Assembly (NCBI RefSeq): GCF_016591715.1
Contig: NZ_AP024109.1
Span: 5,456,001 to 5,520,000, forward strand
Reading direction: 5' to 3'
Source of the DNA: Mesorhizobium sp. J8
GTDB taxonomy: Bacteria > Pseudomonadota > Alphaproteobacteria > Rhizobiales > Rhizobiaceae
Length of the DNA stretch: 64,000 bases
Shown: piece after piece, positions 19,525 through 29,211 of the stretch
Layout: each line of letters starts with the position of its first letter
Numbering within the stretch: position 1 is the first letter of the stretch
Translations under genes and position numbers: made by a program
The notes under the pieces: model-generated
What the model saw: the letters and a program-made list of their open reading frames with translations, nothing else
Database searches by the model: none
What the model was told of the DNA's origin: nothing

Positions 19525-20553
19525 TTATTTGCGCAGGTTGGTCCAGATCTTGTTGTAGATCTCCACCACGTCCGGCGGGCATGGTGGCACGAATTCCGGC
19601 GTCGGCGAGCCGGCCGGAGGGCTGATTTCCGGCGAGTTGGCGAACTCCGGCGCCAGGAATTTATGGCTGCCTGCGATGCCGTTGTCATAGCCGGCGAATT
19701 CCGAGATCAGCGCCGCGTTTTCCGGAGCCATGACGAAATCCTGGAACAGCTTGGCGTTCTCGAGGTTCTTGGCGCCCTTCAGCACCGCGACATTGTCCAT
19801 CCAGCCTTCGATGCCTTCCTTCGGGTAGGCATATTTGATCGCCGGGATCTTCTGCCGCGAACGGTAGCTGGCGCCGTTCCACTGCTCCGAAACGATGACG
19901 TCGCCGGAGGTGATCTTGGTGATGGTGTCGTAGCTGAAGGTCTTCCACGACGGCTTGGCGGCCATGAGGATGTCGTTGATCTTCTTCAGATTGGCCTTGT
20001 CGGCGCCGCAGCGCGGCACGCCTGCATAGCGCTCGGCCGCATGCATGACGGTGTTGACGTCGTCGAGCATGTTGATCTGGCCCTTCAGTTCATCGGGCGG
20101 ATTGAACAGGATGGCCAGCGTGTTGATGTCGCCCTTGAACTTGTCCGTGTTGACAGAGAATGCGGTCGTGCCGAACTGCCAGGGAGCGGTGTAGTGGCGG
20201 CCGGCATCCCAATAAACGTCGACGAAGCGCGGATCGATGTTCTTGCCGTTCGGCATCGCGTTGGGCTCGGTCTTCTCGAGCAGGCCCTCTTCGACCATGA
20301 TCTTCACCGTGTAGTCGGACGGCACGACGATGTCGTAGCCGGAATTGCCGGCGCGCACCTTGGACAGCATGGTTTCGTTGGAATCATAGTCGTCCAGCGT
20401 CACCTTGACGTTGTACTGCTTCTCGAACTTGTCGATGAGCTTGGGGTTGGTGTAGTCGCCCCAATTGTAGATGTGCAGTTCGCCGTCGGCGAGCGCCGGC
20501 ACCGCCCACAGCAGAACGGCCGCGGAAACGGCCGCCATCAGTTTTCCAGACAT
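19525..20553 (-). CDS. Spermidine/putrescine-type ABC transporter periplasmic binding protein
   Basis: A protein of 342 residues from MSGKLMAAV at 20553, with GGAGAA upstream. A signal peptide (VSAAVLLWAVPALA) ends near residue 22 and there is no lipobox. The mature start GELHIYNWGDYTNPKLIDKFEKQ is the hallmark of PotD/PotF-like proteins, and YDIVVPSDYTVKIM and DDVNTVMHAA also fit. It delivers a polyamine or related amine to the two permeases encoded just upstream. Transcription order is ATPase, permease, permease, binding protein. The exact ligand cannot be read from sequence. Confidence 0.92.
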   Translation of the reverse strand: MSGKLMAAVSAAVLLWAVPALADGELHIYNWGDYTNPKLIDKFEKQYNVKVTLDDYDSNETMLSKVRAGNSGYDIVVPSDYTVKIMVEEGLLEKTEPNAMPNGKNIDPRFVDVYWDAGRHYTAPWQFGTTAFSVNTDKFKGDINTLAILFNPPDELKGQINMLDDVNTVMHAAERYAGVPRCGADKANLKKINDILMAAKPSWKTFSYDTITKITSGDVIVSEQWNGASYRSRQKIPAIKYAYPKEGIEGWMDNVAVLKGAKNLENAKLFQDFVMAPENAALISEFAGYDNGIAGSHKFLAPEFANSPEISPPAGSPTPEFVPPCPPDVVEIYNKIWTNLRK

Positions 20554-20598
20554 TTTATGTTCTCCTTGCCTTCCCATTGTTGTGTTGGAGCTCGCGGA

Positions 20599-21411
20599 TC
20601 ATTTTGCGCGCCGGCGCGCGATCAGGAACGAGACTGAGACGAACAGGATCGACACCAGGAGCAGGATGGTCGAGATGGCGTTGATCTCCGGTGTCATCGG
20701 CCGCCGGATCTGGTTCCAGATATAGAGGGGCAGCGTCGTCTGGCCGGGGCCGGCGACGAGCTGCGTGATGGTGAAATCGTCGAAGGAGACGATGAAGGCC
20801 AGCGCCGCCCCCGACATGATGCCGGGCACCAAAAGCGGCAGCGTGATGCGCTTGAAGGCGTTCCACGGCGTCGCGTAGAGGTCCGCCGCCGCGTATTCCA
20901 GCGTCAGGTCCATGTCCTCGAGCCGCGCCCTGATCGGCATATAGGCGAAGGGGATGCAGAAAACGGTGTGGGCGAGGATCAGATTGCCGATGCCGAAATT
21001 CAGCCCGAGCGTGCCGGCGATCAGCGCGAAGAAGGAAAGCGTGGCGACCGCCGTGATGATCTCCGGCACCATCAGCGGCAGGTTGATGATCATGAAGGCT
21101 GCGGCGAGCCCGCGCCACGGCTTCACCCGCGTCATGCCGATCGCGGCCAGCGTCGCGCAGATGGTCGACACGATCGTCGCCGTCACCGAGATGATCAGGG
21201 TGTTCTTCGCGGCGCTGTGGAACTCCTCGTTGAGCAGCGCGCTGCCGTACCAGTTGAGCGTGACGCCTTCCCAATGCGTGACCAGCGATCCGCTGTTCAA
21301 TGAGAAGATCATCAGGATCAGCACCGGTATATAGAGCACCAGCAGACAGATGACGGCGATCGAGCGGAAGCCCGGCTGGTCCTTGATGTCCATGACGCGG
21401 GGCTCAGCCAT
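20599..21411 (-). CDS. PotC-like ABC transporter permease
   Basis: A protein of 270 residues from MAEPRVMDI at 21411, overlapping the upstream permease by 8 bp. It has six hydrophobic segments, beginning with SIAVICLLVLYIPVLILMIFS. The EAA loop lies around YAAADLYATPWNAFKRITLP at about residues 175-195, the site that docks on the ATPase. The order and similarity to PotC place it as the second permease of a polyamine-type importer. Confidence 0.92.
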   Translation of the reverse strand: MAEPRVMDIKDQPGFRSIAVICLLVLYIPVLILMIFSLNSGSLVTHWEGVTLNWYGSALLNEEFHSAAKNTLIISVTATIVSTICATLAAIGMTRVKPWRGLAAAFMIINLPLMVPEIITAVATLSFFALIAGTLGLNFGIGNLILAHTVFCIPFAYMPIRARLEDMDLTLEYAAADLYATPWNAFKRITLPLLVPGIMSGAALAFIVSFDDFTITQLVAGPGQTTLPLYIWNQIRRPMTPEINAISTILLLVSILFVSVSFLIARRRAK

Positions 21412-22351
21412 GCTGCACCTTGCCCGACGTGTTGCGGACATAGAAGAACAGCGCCACCAGCACCGCCGCCATCAGGATCAGCGCCTGCGCGCAACCGAGC
21501 GGCCAGTTGCGGCCCGAACCGAATTGCTGCGCGATGAGATCGCCGATCATCAGGTGCACGCCGCCGCCCAGGATCAGCGGCGTCACATAGGCCCCGAGCG
21601 CCGGGATGAAGACGAGCAGGCAGCCGGCGATGATGCCGGGCTTGGACAGCGGAATGATCACCCGCCACAGCACCTGCCGGCGCGTCGCATAAAGATCGTA
21701 AGCTGCCTCGACCAGGCGGAAGTCGAGCTTCTCCAGGCTCGAATAGAGTGGCAGCACCATGAAGGGCAGGAAAGCGTAGAGCAGGCCGAGCTGTATGGCG
21801 AAGTTGGTGTAGAGCATGGTGATCGGCTTATCGATCACGCCGAGCGCCAGGAGCGCGTTGTTGATCAGCCCCTCGTCGCGGATGATGAACATGATCGCCA
21901 GCGTGCGGACCAGAAGGTTCGACCAGAACGGGATGGTGATCAGAAGCACCCACCAGTTGCGTTGCGCCGGCGGCCGCGTCGCCATGAAATAGGCGGTCGG
22001 GAAACCGAGCAGCAGGCAGATGACCGTCGTCACCACCGCGAACAGGAAGGAGCGCAGGTAGATGATCAGGAAGTCCGGCGTGAACTGCAGCGTGTCGTCG
22101 AAAATGTCGCGCTGGAACAGGAAGTTCAGATAGGCATCGGTCGAGAACTGCCACTGCACGCCGCCATAAGGCGCGGCGACGAGCAATGAGTAGACGCAGA
22201 TGATGATCAGCGGCAGCACGCCGAAAACGCCGATGATGATCAGCGCCGGCAGCGACAAGAGCCGGTTGCGCCGCGCGCTGGTTTTCACCGCCTGGGCTTC
22301 GAACAAAGCGGCCTTGGAGAGCGGGGCTGAGGAGAGGGCGGCTGTGGTCAT
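21404..22351 (-). CDS. PotB-like ABC transporter permease
   Basis: A protein of 315 residues with a longer N-terminus than PotC, then a first membrane span (LSLPALIIIGVFGVLPLIII) and five more. The EAA-type loop is LVEAAYDLYATRRQVLWRVIIP. Its ATG shares one base with the stop of the ATPase gene (TGATG), a sign of coupled translation. It forms the membrane channel together with the PotC-like protein. Confidence 0.92.
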   Translation of the reverse strand: MTTAALSSAPLSKAALFEAQAVKTSARRNRLLSLPALIIIGVFGVLPLIIICVYSLLVAAPYGGVQWQFSTDAYLNFLFQRDIFDDTLQFTPDFLIIYLRSFLFAVVTTVICLLLGFPTAYFMATRPPAQRNWWVLLITIPFWSNLLVRTLAIMFIIRDEGLINNALLALGVIDKPITMLYTNFAIQLGLLYAFLPFMVLPLYSSLEKLDFRLVEAAYDLYATRRQVLWRVIIPLSKPGIIAGCLLVFIPALGAYVTPLILGGGVHLMIGDLIAQQFGSGRNWPLGCAQALILMAAVLVALFFYVRNTSGKVQHG

Positions 22352-23454
22352 CAGTCTTTCAGGACGCGTGCGGCGTCCTCCTCGAACTGGATGCCGACCT
22401 TGGCGCCGGTTTCGTAGGTCACAGCGCTCGAACGGCTGTTCTGGTGGCGCACGATGAAATTCTCGCCGCCGCCGTCGAGCTTGACGTGGTAATGCGTGTC
22501 AGTGCCGAAATAGACGATATTCGAGAGCGTGCCGGTGATCGTGCCCTTGGCCGGATCAGGCACCAGATCGGCATGCTCGGGACGCACCACCAGCGTCACC
22601 TCGCCGGTCGGATTGAAGCCTTCCGGATAGCCGGCGCTGATCGTGGCGCTGCTGGCAAACTTGACCGTCGCCACACCGGCCTGCTTCGACACCACCGTGC
22701 CAGGCAGGAAATTGGTTTCACCGATGAAGTCGGCGACGAAGCGTTCGGCCGGCCTGTCGTAGATGTCGCGCGGCGTGCCCACCTGCAGGATCTTGCCGGC
22801 CGACATCACCGCGATGCGGTCGGACATGGTCAGCGCTTCCTCCTGGTCGTGGGTGACGAAGATGAAGGTGATGCCGGTCTCGTTCTGCAGCCGCTTCAGC
22901 TCGATCTGCATTTCCTTGCGTAGCTTGTAGTCCAGCGCTGAAAGCGGCTCGTCGAGCAGGAGCACTTTCGGCTGCGGCGCCAGCGCCCGGGCCAGCGCCA
23001 CGCGCTGCTGCTGGCCGCCCGAAATCTGGCTGGTGCGGCGCGCCTTGAGCGCTTCCATCTTGACCAGCTTCAGCATCTGCGCGACGCGCGCCTCGATCTC
23101 GGCTTTCGGCTTGCCGAGCATCTCCAGTCCGAAGCCGATATTCTGCGCCACCGTCATGTGCGGGAAGAGCGCGTAGCTCTGGAAGACGGTGTTGACCGGG
23201 CGTTTGTAGGGCGGCAGCGGCGCGATGTCCTTGCCGTGCAGCAATATCTCGCCGGCGGTTGGGAAATCGAAGCCGGCAATCAACCTCAGCAGTGTCGTCT
23301 TTCCGCATCCGGAGGGGCCGAGCAATGTGAAAAACTCGTTCTCGCGGATCGACACCGACACCGTGTCGAGGGCGGCTACCTGGTTTTCGCCGGTTCCGAA
23401 GACCTTGCGAACACCGCGAACTTCGATCGCGTTCTTACCCGGTTGTTCCGGCAC
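22351..23454 (-). CDS. PotA-like ABC transporter ATP-binding protein
   Basis: A protein of 367 residues from GTG 23454 (VPEQPGKNA). The open frame extends 40 codons further upstream, but that part lacks family resemblance. Walker A is GPSGCGKT at residues 46-53, the signature motif is ISGGQQQR, Walker B is [12 protein letters not shown], and [12 protein letters not shown] is the H-loop. The C-terminal TOBE-type domain ([13 protein letters not shown]) is the usual regulatory region. First gene of the importer operon. The GTG has only a modest ribosome-binding site, so the start is less certain than the identity. Confidence 0.93.
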   Translation of the reverse strand: MPEQPGKNAIEVRGVRKVFGTGENQVAALDTVSVSIRENEFFTLLGPSGCGKTTLLRLIAGFDFPTAGEILLHGKDIAPLPPYKRPVNTVFQSYALFPHMTVAQNIGFGLEMLGKPKAEIEARVAQMLKLVKMEALKARRTSQISGGQQQRVALARALAPQPKVLLLDEPLSALDYKLRKEMQIELKRLQNETGITFIFVTHDQEEALTMSDRIAVMSAGKILQVGTPRDIYDRPAERFVADFIGETNFLPGTVVSKQAGVATVKFASSATISAGYPEGFNPTGEVTLVVRPEHADLVPDPAKGTITGTLSNIVYFGTDTHYHVKLDGGGENFIVRHQNSRSSAVTYETGAKVGIQFEEDAARVLKD

Positions 23455-23593
23455 GATTACCCCATTGAGAGCGCCTGCTCTTGTCGGCAGGTGTGTTCCT
23501 GTTTGATTGTCACCACAAGCCGGTCGGCTTGGCAACTGCGCAGCAGTGACTCGATCCGAGTCCCCATTCAATTAAGCAATTCCTATGCCATCG

Positions 23594-25261
23594 TTAGGCT
23601 TGGTAGGTGATCCTCCCTCCGCAGATGGTGGTCACCGGGTGCAGGGTGTGCAGCGCTTCCGGCGCGGTCGCCTCGATATCAGCCGACAAGACGACGATAT
23701 CGGCGAGATAGCCGGTCTTGAGGCGACCCTTGCGATGTTCGTTGAACTCCGCGTAGGCGCCCTCGACCGTGTAGCCCTCGATTGCTTCCCGCAGCGAGAA
23801 GCTCTGGTCCGGCATGCCTTCTGCCCAAGGTTTGCGCATCACTGCCGCCTGGATCGACAGGATCGGATCGACCGGCGAGACCGGCCAGTCGGATGCGAAC
23901 ACCACCCGCGCGCCGGCGTTCTTCAGCGTGCGCCATGCATAGCTCAACGGCCACTTGTCGCGGCCGATGCGCGAGATCGTCGGCTCCATCGGGAAGTTCA
24001 GCGCGCCCGGCGGATGCGCCGGCTGCATCGAGGCGAGCACGCCGAGCTCGGCGAAACGCGGCACGTCGGAGGCCGTGATCACCTCGATATGCTCGACGCG
24101 GTGCCGGCTGTCGCGCCGGCCGTTCTTCTTCAGCGCCGCCTGGTAGCCGTCGAGCACCGCCCGCACGGCGCCGTCGCCGATCGAATGCACGGCGATCTGC
24201 AGGCCGCGCCTGTCGGCCTCGATCGCCACCTCGGCGAAATGTTCGGGTGAAAACAGCGGCTCGCCGCGCCAACCGGGGCGGTCGGCATAGTCGTCAACCA
24301 TCACCGCCGTCCAGGAATCCAGCACGCCGTCATAGAAGACCTTGACCATGCCGGACGTCAGCCATTCGGAATTATAGGTCTGGGCCATCCGCGAGGCCTT
24401 TTCCAGCATGTCCAGCTTCATGAAATTCTTGAAGTGGAACGGAATCTTGGTGCGGCAGAGCAGCCGCCCCTCCTTTTCGAGCCCGGCCAACAGCTCGAGC
24501 TGGTAGAGATTGCCGTCCATGTTCTGGATCGAGGTGATGCCATGCTTGGCGCACCACTCGAGGCCGCGATGCATCAGGTCCCGATCGGCAGCCAGTTCCT
24601 TCGCCGAAGGATACGGATCGGGCTCCGCGCCCTCCAGGCCAAGCCGCGTCCGGTTCGCCCCGTAATGGTCGAGGAGCGGTCCGAAGGCCTCGCCTTCGCG
24701 CAGCTCGCCGGCGGCGAGCCCGTCGGCGCCCATGACGATCTCGTTGCCTTGTCCGACCTCCCTGCCGTTGAGCAGCCCGGCCTCTTCCAGCGCCTTGGTG
24801 TTCGCCCACATCGTATGGTGGTCCGAAGCCGACATGGCGAAGGGACGATCGGGAATGATACGGTCGAGATCGTGGCGCGTCACCGGCTCCGGCAGGATGG
24901 CGTAGTCGACCCCGGCGCCGATCAGCAGCCTCGCGTCCGGGCGCTTGGCCGCAAAATCCTGGATCGCGTCGCGCAACGCGTCGAAGCCGTGCACGCCTGC
25001 CAGATGCAGGTTGTCGAGCTCGGCCGCGCCGCCGAACAGATGCATATGCGCTTCGATGAAGCCCGGCAGAACGGAGCCGCCCTGCGCGTCGACGACCTTT
25101 GTCGTCGGACCTTTGAGCTCCTCGATGAAAGCGCGGCTGCCGATGGCGATGATGGCGCCGTCCTTGACGGCAACAGCTTCAGCGGCGGGATTGTCGTCGT
25201 CCATGGTCAGCACACGGCCGTTGACGACCACCAGATCCGCACCACCGCCCGCAACCGACAT
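23594..25261 (-). CDS. YtcJ-like metal-dependent amidohydrolase
   Basis: A protein of 555 residues from MSVAGGGADL at 25261. Amidohydrolase-3 family signatures: VVNGRVLTMDDDNP at the start, the metal-binding HxH in GFIEAHMHLFGGA, VHSIGDGAVRAV, RVEHIEVI and FASDWPVSPVDP near the C-terminus. Members hydrolyse N-acyl or N-formyl amines and related amides. Standing just upstream of the polyamine-type importer and divergent from a TetR regulator and an acetylpolyamine deacylase, it may deacylate an imported amide. The substrate is inference. Confidence 0.85.
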   Translation of the reverse strand: MSVAGGGADLVVVNGRVLTMDDDNPAAEAVAVKDGAIIAIGSRAFIEELKGPTTKVVDAQGGSVLPGFIEAHMHLFGGAAELDNLHLAGVHGFDALRDAIQDFAAKRPDARLLIGAGVDYAILPEPVTRHDLDRIIPDRPFAMSASDHHTMWANTKALEEAGLLNGREVGQGNEIVMGADGLAAGELREGEAFGPLLDHYGANRTRLGLEGAEPDPYPSAKELAADRDLMHRGLEWCAKHGITSIQNMDGNLYQLELLAGLEKEGRLLCRTKIPFHFKNFMKLDMLEKASRMAQTYNSEWLTSGMVKVFYDGVLDSWTAVMVDDYADRPGWRGEPLFSPEHFAEVAIEADRRGLQIAVHSIGDGAVRAVLDGYQAALKKNGRRDSRHRVEHIEVITASDVPRFAELGVLASMQPAHPPGALNFPMEPTISRIGRDKWPLSYAWRTLKNAGARVVFASDWPVSPVDPILSIQAAVMRKPWAEGMPDQSFSLREAIEGYTVEGAYAEFNEHRKGRLKTGYLADIVVLSADIEATAPEALHTLHPVTTICGGRITYQA

Positions 25262-25514
25262 CGCGACTCCACATTTTGCTGAGGGACCGGCAGCGCCAAG
25301 GTCCAACGAGCTGCCGCTCCATCGGGCGGCGCCATGGGACAAAAGTCGATGCCGGTGCGCCGTCCTCGAAATTCCCCTTGTTATCGTTGAAGACAGCGTG
25401 GATAAAAGAATGCGACTGTTTATTCGCGTTTGTCAACAGCCGGAATTTGGAATGTATAGTGGACTGCACCGCGCGCCGATGGTGGGGTCGAGCGGGGAAC
25501 GGGGGCAACGAGCA

Positions 25515-26168
25515 GTGAAGCGCAGTCTCGACCGCAAGACCAAAATAGCGCTCGAACCGCGCAAGCAGCCGCGGCAGCAACGGTCAAGCAGGGTGGTCGA
25601 CAGGATTCTCGACGCAGCGCTGATCCTGACCCGCGAGCAAGGAACCAAGACCCCGACGACGCTCGCCATCGCGCAGCGCGCGGGCCTGTCGGTCGGTTCG
25701 GTCTACCAATATTTCCCCAACAAGGAAGCCATCCTTCTCGAACTGGGCAGGCGCTGGCTGTCGTCCTTTCCGGAGGTGATCGCCAAGCGCATCAAAGTCT
25801 CCCCGCCCACCAACCGCGAAGAGTTTCGCCGCGAAGTGCGCAAGCTCTTCATCGACACGTCGCGGATCTATCTCGACAACGCGACCCTGATGCCGGTGAT
25901 CGAGGCCATATCCGGCAACGCCGACCTGAGGCCGATTCAGGACGAATACGACAAAGAGATCATCGCCCTCTACGCAGCCTGGCTGCAGCATGTAAACCCG
26001 GCCCTCGAGGAAAAGACCGCCAAGCGATTGGGCCTGGTGATGATGGAGGTCGGGCACGCCTGCAGGCTTGTCGGACTGAAGCGGGATCGCAAGACATTCG
26101 ACCTCATCGAGGACGATGTGGAAGCCATGTGGCTGGCTCTCGTGAACCCCTATCTCAACCTCGACTGA
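25515..26168 (+). CDS. TetR-family transcriptional regulator
   Basis: A protein of 217 residues from GTG 25515 (VKRSLDRKTK). In-frame ATGs at 25452 and 25482 would extend it; the true start is uncertain. The helix-turn-helix is complete: RILDAALILTREQGTKTPT, then IAQRAGLSVGSVYQYFPNKEAIL at about residues 55-77. The C-terminal ligand domain is typical in size. It diverges from the amidohydrolase/importer operon and is followed 40 bp later by the acetylpolyamine amidohydrolase, so it probably represses one or both units in response to an amine or its acetyl derivative. Confidence 0.88.
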   Translation: MKRSLDRKTKIALEPRKQPRQQRSSRVVDRILDAALILTREQGTKTPTTLAIAQRAGLSVGSVYQYFPNKEAILLELGRRWLSSFPEVIAKRIKVSPPTNREEFRREVRKLFIDTSRIYLDNATLMPVIEAISGNADLRPIQDEYDKEIIALYAAWLQHVNPALEEKTAKRLGLVMMEVGHACRLVGLKRDRKTFDLIEDDVEAMWLALVNPYLNLD

Positions 26169-26208
26169 TTTCGCATTTCCAACCGATTTCGCACTCCAGG
26201 GGAATTCC

Positions 26209-27240
26209 ATGAAAACTGTCTTTTCGCCTCTCCACGCCGGCCATTCAGGCCAGATGGAACTGGTCACGTCGGCGATCGTGCCGGGTTTCGAGAAACCGTC
26301 GCGGGCCGAATTCATCAAGGCGCGGGTGGAGAGCGAGAAGCTCGGCCCGATCATCGGTCCGGCCGAGCATGATCTGACCGCCGCCAAGCGTGTTCATGAA
26401 GCCCACTACATCGACTTCCTGCCGACGGTGTGGCCGGAGTGGGTCGCCGCCGGTTTCACGGGATCGGCCATGGGCTTCACCTGGCCGACGCGCGGCCTGC
26501 GCGGCGATGTGCCGCCGAAGCGCATCGATGCCTTGCTCGGCTATTACTCCTTCGACGCCGGCGCAACCTTCGTCGAGGGCACATGGGCGGCGATCAAGTC
26601 CTCCTATGACGTGGCGCTGACGGCGGCTGCCCTCGTCAAGGGCGGCGAGCGCACCGCCTTCGCGCTCTGCCGTCCGCCAGGCCACCATGCGGGCGCCGCC
26701 TTCATGGGCGGCTATTGCTTCATCAACAACGCCGCTGTCGTCGCGCAATGGTTTCGCGACCAGGGCGCGAAGCGCGTCTCGATCCTCGATGTCGACTACC
26801 ATCACGGCAACGGCACGCAGGAGATCTTCTATCGCCGCGGCGACGTCCAGGTGCTCAACCTGCATGGCGATCCGATGGTCGAGTACCCCTTCTTCCTCGG
26901 TCATGCCGACGAGCGCGGTGAAGGAGAAGGCGAAGGTTTCAACGTCAATTACCCGATGCCCTTCGGCACCAACTGGGACGGCTGGAGCGCGTCGCTGGAG
27001 GACGCCTGCGCTAGGCTCGCGGCCTATGCCCCAGACGTCGTCATCGTCTCGCTCGGGGTCGACACGTTCGAGAAGGACCCGATCAGCCAGTTCAAGCTGA
27101 AGAGCGTCGACTATCCCAAGATCGGCCGCCGTATCGCCAGGCTCGGCCTGCCGACGCTGTTCGTCATGGAAGGCGGCTACGCCGTGGAAGAGATCGGCAT
27201 CAACGCCGTCGGCGTGCTGACCGGCTTCGAGGACCGCTGA
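26209..27240 (+). CDS. aphA: Acetylpolyamine amidohydrolase (histone deacetylase superfamily)
   Basis: A protein of 343 residues. It shows the deacetylase landmarks RPPGHHA (His159, His160), DVDYHHGNGTQ (Asp196, His198), Asp285 in SLGVDTFEKDP, and Tyr324 in MEGGYA. These positions are each one residue beyond those I recall for the Mycoplana ramosa acetylpolyamine amidohydrolase (His158/159, Asp195, His197, Asp284, Tyr323), so the zinc site and catalytic Tyr are intact. It removes acetyl groups from acetylated putrescine, spermidine or related amines in the cytoplasm, the natural partner for the importer next door. A strong terminator follows. Confidence 0.93.
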   Translation: MKTVFSPLHAGHSGQMELVTSAIVPGFEKPSRAEFIKARVESEKLGPIIGPAEHDLTAAKRVHEAHYIDFLPTVWPEWVAAGFTGSAMGFTWPTRGLRGDVPPKRIDALLGYYSFDAGATFVEGTWAAIKSSYDVALTAAALVKGGERTAFALCRPPGHHAGAAFMGGYCFINNAAVVAQWFRDQGAKRVSILDVDYHHGNGTQEIFYRRGDVQVLNLHGDPMVEYPFFLGHADERGEGEGEGFNVNYPMPFGTNWDGWSASLEDACARLAAYAPDVVIVSLGVDTFEKDPISQFKLKSVDYPKIGRRIARLGLPTLFVMEGGYAVEEIGINAVGVLTGFEDR

Positions 27241-27260
27241 GCCGCATCCGGATGGAGATG

Positions 27261-27293
27261 CGCCCCCGGTTGTATCCGGGGGCGTATTTTTTT
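27261..27293 (+). terminator. Rho-independent terminator after aphA
   Basis: A perfect 9-bp stem, CGCCCCCGG/CCGGGGGCG, with a 6-nt loop and a TATTTTTTT tail, 20 bp after the aphA stop. Confidence 0.92.
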
Positions 27294-27674
27294 GCGGCCG
27301 CGCCGCGACATCATCGGCTCAATTCAGCTTGGAAATCACCGCCTAGCAACGCGAGGACCGGCTGCTGAGTCGCAAAGCGAGTCCACCGAATTCGATTTTG
27401 TCAAATCGCGTTTGATGTCGGATTCATCTACGGGTAGATTAGACCCGAATCAGCCGGTCCACGGGGGGCGCGGCGACCAACCCAAAGTCTCAAGTTCCGG
27501 CGCCAGGCCGGTACCAGACGCGGACGGTTTCGCGTTCCCTAGACGGATTCGGCGCGATTGGGCGCCGTTCGCGCCCGCGAGTGTGTCTTCGTAAACGTGA
27601 CGCGTTTCGGTCCGGCCGTTGGCTTTGCCAGCACCGGGCACAAGGATCGATTCCGGCAAGAACCAAGAAATAAA
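27294..27674 (+). other. Non-coding gap before visN
   Basis: About 380 bp without a convincing gene. Short open frames here have no ribosome-binding sites or family features. It must hold the promoter of visN-visR, the top of the flagellar cascade. I see only small dyads such as TCTACGGGTAGA (27428-27439), and the two-half-site pattern found before other flagellar units is absent. Confidence 0.6.
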
Positions 27675-28385
27675 ATGAGCAGTTCCGCCGCGCTTCTCCA
27701 ACCCGATGCTTCAGGCTCGCGCCTGACGTCCCGCGGCGATCTCACCAGTTTCTTCATGCAGCTTGCCGCCGATATCGGCGCCGACAGCTACATGCTGGTC
27801 GCCATCGTGCACGACCAGGACCGCAACGATGCGCGCATCGTCTCCTCGAACTGGATCTTCGACGCCATAGAGCTCATCGGCAAAAGGCTGATTGCCAATC
27901 TGGCGCTGGGCCCCTTGACCGTGGCGCCGGGCGTGCGCCCGAAGCCGTTGGTGGCGGCGCACGCGCCCGACGCCGGCGCATTGCTGACCGGCGAGGAAGC
28001 CCGCCTGCTCGACGTGCTCGGCCACGCCGAAATCTATTCGCTGCGGCTCAATGTCGGCCGGCAGCGCCTGTTCGTCCTGTTCTCGGCCGCAGAGGCGGGC
28101 AAGATCGACCTCACCGCCCTGATGAAGGCGCAGATCAAATGCTGCTACGCGCTTTCCAGCATTCCGCAGCTGATCGCGGCGGCATCCATGCAGGATCCGC
28201 TGTCGGATCGCGAGCGCGAATGCCTGTTCTGGGTTTCGGAAGGCAAGACAACCGACGAAGTCGCCGTCATCCTCGGCGTCTCGTCGAATACCGTGAACAG
28301 CTACATCACCCACGCCATCCAGAAGTTCGCGGCCTCGAACCGCGCGATGGCGATCGCAACGGCGATCAGGAGCGGCATCATTTGA
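27675..28385 (+). CDS. visN: LuxR-type flagellar master regulator VisN
   Basis: A protein of 236 residues from MSSSAALLQ at 27675; the open frame extends upstream without a good start. It has an N-terminal sensory-like region and a C-terminal LuxR helix-turn-helix from about residue 172 (LSDRERECLFWVSEGKTTDEVAVILGVSSNTV). VisN pairs with VisR as the heterodimeric master activator of rhizobial motility genes, acting through rem. It is coupled to visR by an overlap of their stop and start codons. The identity rests on the HTH type, the paired arrangement and the flagellar context. Confidence 0.88.
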   Translation: MSSSAALLQPDASGSRLTSRGDLTSFFMQLAADIGADSYMLVAIVHDQDRNDARIVSSNWIFDAIELIGKRLIANLALGPLTVAPGVRPKPLVAAHAPDAGALLTGEEARLLDVLGHAEIYSLRLNVGRQRLFVLFSAAEAGKIDLTALMKAQIKCCYALSSIPQLIAAASMQDPLSDRERECLFWVSEGKTTDEVAVILGVSSNTVNSYITHAIQKFAASNRAMAIATAIRSGII

Positions 28386-29152
28386 AGCACGCACAGGTCA
28401 GAGAGGCGGCAGCCGCCCTTTTCAACGATCAGCGCAACCCCTTCGGCGCCTTCTCGCTCGGCTCCGAGACCCATCACGCCGCCACCATTCCCGATGCGGT
28501 GCGCCGATGCCGCTGGATCGCCGTCGACATCAACGCCTCGGCTTTCGGCCTCTATTTCGTCAGCCCCTCGCCCGAGCGCCCGCGTCTCGTGGCGTGCTTC
28601 GATTCCGACTATCCCGGCACCGCGGTCGCGACCAAATTCATCTCCGGTGCCAATGGCGAGGACATGGTGCGCCACAGCCGCCTCTCGACGGCGCCGCGCT
28701 GGTGGGCCGACGACGGCGCCGCCGGATCTCGGCAGGTCTTCCAGTCGCTCGCCTGGGCCGAGCCGACCACACCGCTGGCGCCTGGCACCAACGGCATCGC
28801 CTTTCCGGTGCATGCCGATCGCGGTCAATGCGGACTGGTCGTTTTCCTGGGCCCGGAGATCGCGCTGTCCGACGACACGCTTTGCGAGATCCACGCCCGC
28901 TCCTTCGCGCTTTTCGCGGCCGTCTCCCGCATCCGCCCCGGCGATACCGGCAGGATGCGCTCGATTTCCAAGCGCGAGCTCGAATGCCTGAAACTGACCG
29001 CCAACGGCAACACCAGCGAGGAGATCGCCAAACTCCTCAAACTGTCGGTGCATACCGCCAACCAGTATCTCACCCAGTCGACGCAGAAGCTCAACGCGGT
29101 CAACCGCAACCAAGCCGTCGCCAAGGCGCTCCGGCTCGGCCTGATCGAGTGA
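28382..29152 (+). CDS. visR: LuxR-type flagellar master regulator VisR
   Basis: A protein of 256 residues if it begins at TTG 28382, which overlaps the visN stop (TTGA) and has AGGAG (28368-28372) at ideal distance. No ATG is available near the beginning of the conserved region. The N-terminal two thirds resemble the autoinducer-domain fold; the C-terminus is a LuxR helix-turn-helix (SKRELECLKLTANGNTSEEIAKLLKLS). Together with VisN it should activate rem and thereby the class II flagellar genes. The non-ATG start and overlap ensure balanced synthesis of the two partners. Confidence 0.88.
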   Translation: MKHAQVREAAAALFNDQRNPFGAFSLGSETHHAATIPDAVRRCRWIAVDINASAFGLYFVSPSPERPRLVACFDSDYPGTAVATKFISGANGEDMVRHSRLSTAPRWWADDGAAGSRQVFQSLAWAEPTTPLAPGTNGIAFPVHADRGQCGLVVFLGPEIALSDDTLCEIHARSFALFAAVSRIRPGDTGRMRSISKRELECLKLTANGNTSEEIAKLLKLSVHTANQYLTQSTQKLNAVNRNQAVAKALRLGLIE

Positions 29153-29211
29153 CGTCACGCCAGCGGCGCTGAACGTGCCGCGCCGACATCGGCTCGGCTG
29201 CGCTCAAATCA

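Noticed and set aside
24945..25514. Upstream extension of the TetR frame (adds 190 codons)
   Set aside because: It runs through the amidohydrolase gene on the other strand and the divergent promoter; the TetR domain needs only the part from about 25515.
27641..27660. CACAAG before visN as another half-site promoter
   Set aside because: No partner half-site at 11 bp and no TA at ten bases; the geometry is missing.
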